Assembly (NCBI GenBank): GCA_030827365.1
Contig: JAUREO010000017.1
Span: forward strand, 1 to 34,830
Source: Candidatus Poseidonia sp.
GTDB taxonomy: Archaea; Thermoplasmatota; Poseidoniia; Poseidoniales; Poseidoniaceae
DNA: 34,830 nucleotides
Direction: 5' to 3'
Shown: positions 32,945 to 34,830 of the stretch, piece by piece
Numbering within the stretch: the stretch's first letter is position 1
Layout of the letters: each line of letters begins with the position of its first letter
The notes under the pieces: generated by a model
The model's input: only the letters and a program-made list of their open reading frames with translations
What the model was told of the DNA's origin: nothing
Database searches by the model: none
Translations under genes and position numbers: made by a program

Positions 32945-33396
32945 ACGATGTCAACGAGGTTTTTTCCTTGTTCAACTTGCTGACCGACTGTTGCGTAAAT
33001 TGCACCGATTTCTCCTTCTTGTGGTGCAAGAATTCGATGTTCCATCTTCATGGCTTCGAGAACAATGAGCGCTTGCCCCTGTTCTACATTGTCACCTTTT
33101 GCTACCAGAATTTCAAGAATCTTGCCTGGCATCGGTGAGACACAATCTCCGCTTGAAATATCTGAACGTGATCCATGTTCCATTTTCTGGAATTTGAGTG
33201 TCTTGCCATCAGCATGGACCCACCATACATCGCCAATTTTTGTACAATAGCCGTAGATGGTGCGTCCAGAATGTAAATGAAGACGGCATTTGCCTTGTTT
33301 TAAGACCTCGATGCTATGACCAGCAAATTGGAACGCAGTACCACTTCGTTGAACTTCAACGTGATACGATTCTCCATTGAAGACATATTCGCTCAT
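32941..33396 (-). CDS. Biotin carboxyl carrier protein of an acyl-CoA carboxylase
   Basis: A 151-residue protein ending in a biotinyl domain with the attachment motif EAMKMEH, K117 being the biotin site, preceded by SPMPGKI. The N-terminal 70 residues (SGRTIYGYCTKIGDVWWVHADGKTLKF) resemble the linker region found between biotin carboxylase and biotinyl domains in 3-methylcrotonyl- and propionyl-CoA carboxylase alpha subunits. So this gene and the next one upstream correspond to a normally single alpha subunit split in two. The split looks genuine: an AGGAGGT ribosome site precedes the ATG, and the ATGA overlap is in frame for both genes. The carboxyltransferase subunit, which would name the substrate, is not in the window. 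Confidence 0.9.
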   Translation of the reverse strand: MSEYVFNGESYHVEVQRSGTAFQFAGHSIEVLKQGKCRLHLHSGRTIYGYCTKIGDVWWVHADGKTLKFQKMEHGSRSDISSGDCVSPMPGKILEILVAKGDNVEQGQALIVLEAMKMEHRILAPQEGEIGAIYATVGQQVEQGKNLVDIV

Positions 33397-34830
33397 CGAG
33401 GGAACCTCCTCGAAATCGTTTGAAATGGACTTTGAATGACTTCACCTCTACCTGAATACAACGCTTTGGTTGACCATCCAAGTTGTTCTGCGGTTTCGGC
33501 AAATAAAAGACCGGCCTGAATCTGCTCCTGTTCCAATGTAGGCTTCCAACCATTTGGCCATTGCTCATCGATTGTTGTGGTGGTTGTTGTTGCATGAACA
33601 ACTGCATCAATATCGCACAACTCTCGTAGGAACTGACGATTGGTGGTGGTGCCAAGCACAACGAATTCATCGAGGGCACGCCTCATTTTTTGCAGGCATT
33701 CCTCCCTTGAGGGGGCCCAACAAATCAACTTAGCGAGCATTGGGTCGTAGAATGGTGTGACCTCGTCGCCTTCTCGAACACCTGTATCGAGACGAATTCC
33801 TGGCCCTTCTGGAGGAATGAAAGTTGCAAGCGGCCCAATGGATGGCAAGAATTGGTGCTCCGGGTCTTCGGCATACAGTCGAACTTCAATGGCATGGCCT
33901 CGCATCGATAATGTATCAACAGACATCGGTTCGCCTTGTGCGATTCGTAATTGTTCTCGAACGAGGTCAACACCGGTGACCATTTCAGTGATTGGATGTT
34001 CAACTTGTATTCTTGTGTTCATTTCGAGAAAGAAAAACTCGTCTGAATCGGTGAGCATGAATTCAACTGTGCCCGCCCCAACATAGTCTACAGCCTTTGC
34101 TGCAGCAACTGCGGCGTTACCCATCGCTTGCCTCAATTCATCGCTCAATGTAGCACACGGTGCCTCTTCGAACACTTTTTGGTGGCGGCGTTGGACACTG
34201 CATTCTCTTTCGCCAAGATGAATCGTACGCCCGTGTGCATCGGCAAGGATTTGAATTTCCACATGCTTCGCTCGCTCGAGCAATCGTTCAATATACAGCC
34301 TTGAATCTCCAAATGCAGCGTGTGCTTCACGTCGTGCACCTGTTGCTGAAGAAAGAAAATCCTTGGGCGATCGCACAATCCTCATCCCTTTGCCTCCACC
34401 ACCACTTGAGGCTTTGAGAAGCAATGGATATCCTACTCTGTGACTCGCTTCTTCGAGCAATCGGAGGGCTTCATCCTCTTGTTCGGCTTCAATTTCTTCC
34501 CCCGGTATGACAGGAACTCCGGCGTCTCTCATGGTCATCCGAGCCGTCATTTTGTCGCCCATTTGCTCGATAGCATGGGGTGAAGGTCCAATCCAAACAA
34601 GACCGGCATCCATCACGGCTTGAGCAAAGTCTGCTCTTTCAGATAAAAATCCAAAACCAGGATGAATCGCACCTGCTCCTTCTTGTTGTGCAATCGAAAT
34701 AATAGCCTGCCCATTGAGGTACGTCGATTGAATATCTTCACCATCAAGGAGCACAACAGTATCTGCTAATTCGGTAAAGAGTGAGCCTTCATCGTTTGGT
34801 GCTACGACAGCCACGGTGGCCATTCCTGCT
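33393..34830 (-). CDS. Biotin carboxylase subunit of an acyl-CoA carboxylase, N-terminus missing at window edge
   Basis: The ATP-dependent subunit that carboxylates biotin for an acetyl-, propionyl- or methylcrotonyl-CoA carboxylase. Visible motifs are AIHPGFGFLSER, the ATP-grasp loop SSGGGGKGMRIV, GERECSVQRRHQKVFEEAP and the catalytic EMNTRIQVEHPITEMVTG. An ATG exists at 34823, but the open frame continues through it to the edge, and the family's opening segment (about 25 residues ending just before TVAVV) is absent, so the true start lies beyond 34830. The C-terminal 80 residues beyond the biotin carboxylase core are like those of alpha subunits. The gene is first in view of an operon of five genes with four-base overlaps; upstream members are unseen. 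Confidence 0.94.
   Translation of the reverse strand, partial: AGMATVAVVAPNDEGSLFTELADTVVLLDGEDIQSTYLNGQAIISIAQQEGAGAIHPGFGFLSERADFAQAVMDAGLVWIGPSPHAIEQMGDKMTARMTMRDAGVPVIPGEEIEAEQEDEALRLLEEASHRVGYPLLLKASSGGGGKGMRIVRSPKDFLSSATGARREAHAAFGDSRLYIERLLERAKHVEIQILADAHGRTIHLGERECSVQRRHQKVFEEAPCATLSDELRQAMGNAAVAAAKAVDYVGAGTVEFMLTDSDEFFFLEMNTRIQVEHPITEMVTGVDLVREQLRIAQGEPMSVDTLSMRGHAIEVRLYAEDPEHQFLPSIGPLATFIPPEGPGIRLDTGVREGDEVTPFYDPMLAKLICWAPSREECLQKMRRALDEFVVLGTTTNRQFLRELCDIDAVVHATTTTTTIDEQWPNGWKPTLEQEQIQAGLLFAETAEQLGWSTKALYSGRGEVIQSPFQTISRRFPR
33404..33410 (-). promoter_or_regulatory. Strong ribosome site for the biotin carrier gene
   Basis: AGGAGGT on the minus strand, inside the last codons of the biotin carboxylase gene and seven bases before the ATG at 33396. 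It shows that the two carboxylase parts are translated as separate proteins. Confidence 0.8.

Noticed and set aside
33393-33396. Carboxylase split as a possible sequencing frameshift
   Set aside because: A perfect AGGAGGT ribosome site and a normal ATGA overlap show two real genes.
1-34830. CRISPR arrays, insertion sequences, prophage genes
   Set aside because: No regularly spaced repeats, transposase-like motifs, terminal inverted repeats or phage structural genes were seen in either strand.

Overview
The window looks like a piece of a marine planktonic archaeal chromosome, most likely Marine Group II (Candidatus Poseidoniales) or a close relative. This is inferred from gene content, not from a database search. 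Archaeal markers are an MC1-type chromatin protein, an Hjc-like Holliday junction resolvase, an Lhr helicase with the archaeal C-terminal tail, a presenilin-type protease, an archaeal/ER-type signal peptidase, a stand-alone Lrp/AsnC sensor domain and TATA-like boxes 20-45 bases ahead of several starts. Two very large secreted, membrane-anchored proteins (about 1,750 and 1,700 residues) also fit that group. Bacterial-type genes (uvrB, serS, folC, dCMP deaminase, biotin-dependent carboxylase) are present too, as is usual in mesophilic marine archaea.

Layout: 25 protein genes fill almost all of the sequence and no stretch above about 220 bases lacks a gene. Bases 1-3697 (minus strand) hold uvrB (cut by the left edge), a short-chain dehydrogenase, a MazG-like pyrophosphohydrolase, MC1 and a RAM-domain protein. 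A structured, terminator-like region follows MC1. Bases 3738-9014 hold the first giant surface protein. Bases 9091-14708 hold a macrodomain protein, a coiled-coil protein, a site-2 protease, the Hjc-like nuclease, an RNase H-fold (YqgF/RuvC-like) protein, a signal peptidase with a large insertion and a small two-helix membrane protein. Bases 14836-23646 (plus strand) hold the second giant surface protein, Lhr and a small membrane protein. Bases 23649-25432 (minus) hold dCMP deaminase and FolC. Bases 25530-29079 (plus) hold a presenilin-family protease with a large external insertion, then serS. Bases 29068-34830 (minus) are a tightly overlapped operon: biotin carboxylase (cut by the right edge), biotin carrier protein, RND/MMPL exporter, thioredoxin-fold lipoprotein and an ABA4-like membrane protein.

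Themes. (1) Envelope biogenesis: three different membrane proteases (S2P, signal peptidase I, presenilin type) lie within 17 kb, interleaved with two giant C-terminally anchored surface proteins. (2) DNA handling: UvrB, MC1, Hjc-like and RuvC-like nucleases, Lhr. (3) Nucleotide and one-carbon metabolism: MazG-like, dCMP deaminase, FolC. (4) Extreme compaction: of five convergent gene pairs, four overlap and the fifth is 2 bases apart. No tRNA, rRNA, CRISPR array, insertion sequence or phage signature was seen. The most unusual items are the presenilin-type protease with an inserted extracellular domain, the nested-domain giant protein, the divergent pair of nuclease-like genes and the structured RNA region after MC1.
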